Source: a virus. From it: a stretch of DNA of 26,472 nucleotides. Shown piece after piece: positions 24,653 through 26,472 of this stretch. The notes under the pieces are model-generated. The model was not told where the DNA came from, made no database searches, and was given only the letters and a program-made list of their open reading frames with translations. The stretch is taken from positions 1 to 26,472 of IMG/VR virus record IMGVR_UViG_3300009129_000714. One strand, written 5' to 3'. Position numbers and translations under genes: made by a program. Position 1 is the first letter of the stretch, and every line of letters begins with the position of its first letter.

Positions 24653-24838
24653 CTAGCGCTTCTTGCGAGCCTTGGCCTTACGGCGAGCCAGGGCCACAGC
24701 GCGGGGGTCGCGCTTGCCCTTGGTCGGCCTGGTAAGGCGTCCAGCAACGGAAGTGCGGGCAGCCTTCTTCTTAGCCGCGCGAGCCTTCTTCTTGCCGCCG
24801 GCGGTGTAGGCGTACGTCTTTCCTGCGACTCGAGGCAT
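24653..24838 (-). CDS. Very basic small protein (61 aa), possible nucleic-acid binder
   Basis: The ATG at 24838 is preceded by AGGAGA (24845-24850) with a six-base spacer. The product begins MPRVAGKTYAYTAGGKKK and then consists mainly of Lys, Arg and Ala (KKKARAAKKKAARTS, then GKRDPRAVALARRKAKARKK). The N-terminal pattern 'MP-V-GK-YAYT--GK' occurs in small basic proteins of other phages, which I recall without a certified function. With about 40 percent Lys/Arg and no acidic patch, it could bind DNA, perhaps neutralising packaged DNA or assisting packaging; that is inference. It is between two unrecognised genes ahead of the terminase, with a good ribosome site, so it is likely expressed well. 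Confidence 0.7.
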   Translation of the reverse strand: MPRVAGKTYAYTAGGKKKARAAKKKAARTSVAGRLTRPTKGKRDPRAVALARRKAKARKKR

Positions 24839-24844
24839 AGCTTA

Positions 24845-24850
24845 TCTCCT
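24845..24850 (-). promoter_or_regulatory. Ribosome binding site of the 61-aa basic gene
   Basis: AGGAGA on the minus strand, six bases before the ATG at 24838, overlapping the preceding stop codon. It supports real expression of this short gene. Confidence 0.65.
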
Positions 24851-25490
24851 ATCGGATGTATTCACGGCGGCGGGCGGCACGCTCCTCTAGCTGCCGATCC
24901 AGCGCCGTCGTTCTTCCAAGGTTGCTCTGGCCTATCGCGCTAAAGCGCTTGGTCTGCTGTGATCGGATGTACTCCGCCAGGGCAAGCTCGTGCTCCCTCG
25001 GCGTGTCGTCGAACTCCATCATTTTGCCCAGGGAATGGGTCTTGCCCAGTCCGGCGCCCATACGGGAAAGGATGGTGGACATACCTCCGCTATCCATGTC
25101 GCGCTCCCACTTCTTGCGCCGCTTGCCAACCAGGAACTCAAGAGGGTCCACGCTCTCGTGGGCTAGTAGCTTGTCGCGCACCTCGTCAGGCAAGCCTGCA
25201 AGGTAGTCGGCGCCCTTCGCGTCGCTGAATGCAGGCTTCTTGTCCTTCTTCTGACCACCCGCCGCCAACGCCAGCGCGCCAAGTTTGTCGGTCTGCTTGC
25301 CCGCTGCCATGTCGGCAAGACTGCTCGGCGTAGCACCCAGCGACTTTAGGTTCTGCATCAAGAACCCACCCGCGTTGCCGCCCTGGCTGCCAAGGATTGA
25401 CTGGAACGGGTGGCTGTCAGTACCGCCCTGGCCCACAAGGTTCTGCATCCAGTGGCCGCCACCACCCAGCCCCGGGAAGGTGCCAAACAC
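24849..25490 (-). CDS. Unrecognised Gly-rich N-terminal, charged C-terminal protein (213 aa)
   Basis: The frame begins with GTG at 25490, whose G is the last base of the preceding TAG (TAGTG), a coupling arrangement. An in-frame ATG 14 codons downstream is the alternative start. The N-terminal 60 residues are Gly/Gln/Leu-rich and low in charge (FPGLGGGGHWMQNLVGQGG, GNAGGFLMQNLKSLG) with a repeated MQNL element at about residues 15-18 and 45-48. The C-terminal part is charged and probably helical (DEVRDKLLAHESVD, KRRKKWERDMDSGG, then RQLEERAARRREYI). No known motif is seen. It may be a small internal or assembly protein. The stop at 24849 overlaps the Shine-Dalgarno of the next gene, which again suggests coupled expression. 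Function not assigned. Confidence 0.65.
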   Translation of the reverse strand: MFGTFPGLGGGGHWMQNLVGQGGTDSHPFQSILGSQGGNAGGFLMQNLKSLGATPSSLADMAAGKQTDKLGALALAAGGQKKDKKPAFSDAKGADYLAGLPDEVRDKLLAHESVDPLEFLVGKRRKKWERDMDSGGMSTILSRMGAGLGKTHSLGKMMEFDDTPREHELALAEYIRSQQTKRFSAIGQSNLGRTTALDRQLEERAARRREYIR

Positions 25491-25681
25491 TATGTCGCCT
25501 TCTTCTTGGCCTTCTTCTTAGCCTTCTTCTTCGTGACCTTCACCACCGGAGGAGGATCATGCACCACCTCCTCCGGGGGCTCCGGCTGCTTCTCCTCGAC
25601 CACAGCGCGGTCCTCCGGGTGGCGACGCAGCCACTTCTTCATCTTCCAGGCAGGCGCCCCCGGTCCCGGTTTCTCGCTCAT
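25490..25681 (-). CDS. Small Lys/Ala-tailed protein, unrecognised (63 aa)
   Basis: The start is uncertain: ATG at 25681 (MSEKPGPG) is given, ATG at 25687 would add two residues, and the frame is open to 25726. The protein has a basic Trp-containing start (PAWKMKKWLRRHPEDR), a Pro/Glu/Val middle (EEKQPEPPEEVVHDPPPVV) and a KKKAKKKAKKKAT C-terminus. The lysine-alanine tail resembles histone H1 tails and the lysine tract in the giant protein and in the 61-residue protein nearby. Its stop overlaps the GTG start of the next gene. Because short, low-complexity frames can be spurious, I give moderate confidence. If real, it could bind DNA or an acidic partner; nothing more specific is visible. Confidence 0.5.
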   Translation of the reverse strand: MSEKPGPGAPAWKMKKWLRRHPEDRAVVEEKQPEPPEEVVHDPPPVVKVTKKKAKKKAKKKAT

Positions 25682-25734
25682 AGCCATGCAAACATACGAA
25701 CCCACCGTGCCATGCAATTCAACCACTTTGCCTT

Positions 25735-25774
25735 AGCTATCCAAACGTACTGCAAAGCTATCCAAACGTACTGC
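25735..25774. repeat. Direct repeat, two 19-bp copies with 21-bp period
   Basis: AGCTATCCAAACGTACTGC occurs at 25735-25753 and again at 25756-25774, separated by two bases. On the minus strand the first-read copy encodes the last residues and stop of the gene at 25758-26039, and the second lies in the short gap before the next gene. It looks like a recent tandem duplication. Confidence 0.9.
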
Positions 25775-26039
25775 GCTCGCTGTCCATCCGCTTCCTGCGC
25801 GCAGCCTCGCCCTGCACGTACTCGTCCAACTCCTCCAGCACCCCCTCGAGCACCCCACCCTCCACACCACGGCTGGCCGCGTACAGCAACACCGAACGCG
25901 CTACCGCACACACAGCGTCCAAAGCCTCACGGTACTCACCCTCCGGAGCCTCAATGCCCACCATCAACAAGGCCCTCCTGTACGCAAGCTCACCCACGCC
26001 ACGCGGTGATGGGTTCGTTACACAGCCATACCTACGCAT
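25758..26039 (-). CDS. Unrecognised small helical protein (93 aa)
   Basis: The start chosen is ATG at 26039, overlapping the end of the previous gene by eight bases (ATGCGTAG). A longer upstream start would give 21 Arg/Ser-rich residues encoded entirely within that gene and is not favoured. The protein has a short polar head and then amphipathic helices: VGELAYRRALLMVGIEA, EYREALDAVCAVARSVLLY and LEGVLEELDEYVQGEAARRK. It has no recognisable catalytic motif. The stop codon lies within a 19-base direct repeat. By position immediately after the small-terminase-like gene it may assist packaging, for instance as a small helical adaptor; I do not assign a function. Confidence 0.6.
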   Translation of the reverse strand: MRRYGCVTNPSPRGVGELAYRRALLMVGIEAPEGEYREALDAVCAVARSVLLYAASRGVEGGVLEGVLEELDEYVQGEAARRKRMDSERSTFG

Positions 26040-26415
26040 CCGGCTCCTCCAACTGCGGACGCGATCCGTCCATGTCGATGACCTCGAACTCCGGCTCCGC
26101 AAACCCCAGGCGCTTCACGTGCGTTACCTCCGTCCTCGTCTCCAACTGCCGCACCACCGCACCATCCAGACGGTCAAACAGCAGCGCAGCACACTTCACG
26201 TCACCCTGCCGTGCCTTGTGGATCAAACCCATCACCACGTGCTCCATGTACTCCGGATGCTCACGCACGTAGTCCTTCAACGCCTTCACCAAGCTGATGC
26301 TCTTGCTACCCGACATCTTCGGTGGCCTCCTCTTGTGCTCCGCAGGGATCGCTCCCTGACGCTCTAGCTCGTCCCACGCCTTTGCCGGCGTACTCGGGGG
26401 GTTGGGGTTGCTCAT
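26032..26415 (-). CDS. Probable small terminase subunit (127 aa)
   Basis: The small subunit binds the packaging start site and loads the large terminase. After a disordered, basic N-terminus (PAEHKRRPPKMSGSKS) there is a helical core, LVKALKDYVREHPEYMEHV followed by IHKARQGDVKCAALLFDRLDG. The pattern 'ALK-Y--EHPE ... GDVKAA-LL-DR-DG-V' is shared with small proteins often annotated as small terminase subunits or related helix-turn-helix proteins next to packaging genes in other phages. The C-terminus is acidic (EFEVIDMDGSRPQLEEPDA). It is the first gene of the late set. The large terminase is 2.8 kb downstream, which is unusual. Start ATG at 26415; no clear Shine-Dalgarno is seen. Confidence is moderate because the core motif also occurs in general proteins of unknown role. 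Confidence 0.55.
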   Translation of the reverse strand: MSNPNPPSTPAKAWDELERQGAIPAEHKRRPPKMSGSKSISLVKALKDYVREHPEYMEHVVMGLIHKARQGDVKCAALLFDRLDGAVVRQLETRTEVTHVKRLGFAEPEFEVIDMDGSRPQLEEPDA

Positions 26416-26460
26416 AATATTTTAGGACCACCCGCATGGGACCCACCACCCTACAGAAAT
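26416..26460. other. Short non-coding leader upstream of small terminase gene
   Basis: Forty-five bases with no gene. The part nearest the start is AT-rich (TAAAATATT just before the ATG on the minus strand), which stands out in this GC-rich DNA and includes a -10-like TAAAAT at 26419-26424. No matching -35 is visible and the distance to the start is very short, so I do not call a promoter with confidence. Confidence 0.3.
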
Positions 26461-26472
26461 GGGGGGGGGGGG
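26461..26472. repeat. Terminal poly-G tract
   Basis: Twelve consecutive G at the extreme right end of the window. This is typical of a read or assembly end artefact, although a true homopolymer cannot be excluded. Confidence 0.8.

Noticed and set aside
25758-26102. Longer start for the 93-aa gene
   Set aside because: The extra 21 residues are Arg/Ser-rich and encoded wholly within the end of the previous gene; the ATG at 26039 gives the normal short overlap.
25397-26272. 291-codon plus-strand open frame
   Set aside because: Antisense to four packed minus-strand genes; Pro/His/Thr/Arg-rich and low complexity.
26419-26424. Late promoter at the right end
   Set aside because: A TAAAAT -10-like string exists, but no -35 is visible and it is only a few bases from the start codon; evidence is too thin.

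Overview
The window looks like the packaging and virion (late) operon of an uncultured tailed bacteriophage (Caudoviricetes), most likely short-tailed (podovirus-like). Every gene I can support lies on the minus strand and is read from right to left. The DNA is visibly GC-rich and genes abut or overlap by 1 to 14 bases (TAATG, TGATG, ATGA junctions). I see no tRNA, rRNA, integrase, replication, lysis or CRISPR feature. The host cannot be read from the sequence.

Layout in transcription order. Right end (26472 to about 23265): a terminal poly-G tract, a small-terminase-like gene, then six small unrecognised genes, two with Lys/Ala-rich tracts and two resembling beta-rich virion proteins. Next (23265 to 19694): the large terminase, which carries an apparent one-base frameshift sitting in a perfect hairpin, the portal protein and a small conserved-looking protein. 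Then (19697 to 16605): an acidic scaffold, the major capsid protein, a probable head-decoration protein with a very strong Shine-Dalgarno, a GC-rich hairpin, and a small beta protein. Then (16602 to 12003): a tail adaptor with an inserted beta domain, a 955-residue nozzle-like protein and a small virion-type protein. Then (12001 to 8914): a GNAT acetyltransferase and two probable internal virion proteins. Left end (8910 to 1): one uninterrupted reading frame of at least 2970 codons that runs off the window.

The genes together would build the head (scaffold, capsid, decoration), pump DNA through the portal (terminase), close it with an adaptor and nozzle, and load internal proteins that are ejected with the DNA. 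The giant protein is the standout. It joins hydrophobic Gly/Ala segments, an HExxH metalloprotease-like motif, a histone-H1-like lysine tract between Pro/Glu linkers, a divergent 'EIQSDWHQ'-type domain known from phage and prophage polyvalent proteins, and a C-terminal region typical of the same giant proteins. I infer that it is a multi-domain effector injected into the host at infection. Long plus-strand reading frames across this gene and elsewhere are antisense shadows produced by the GC-rich codon pattern and are not annotated.
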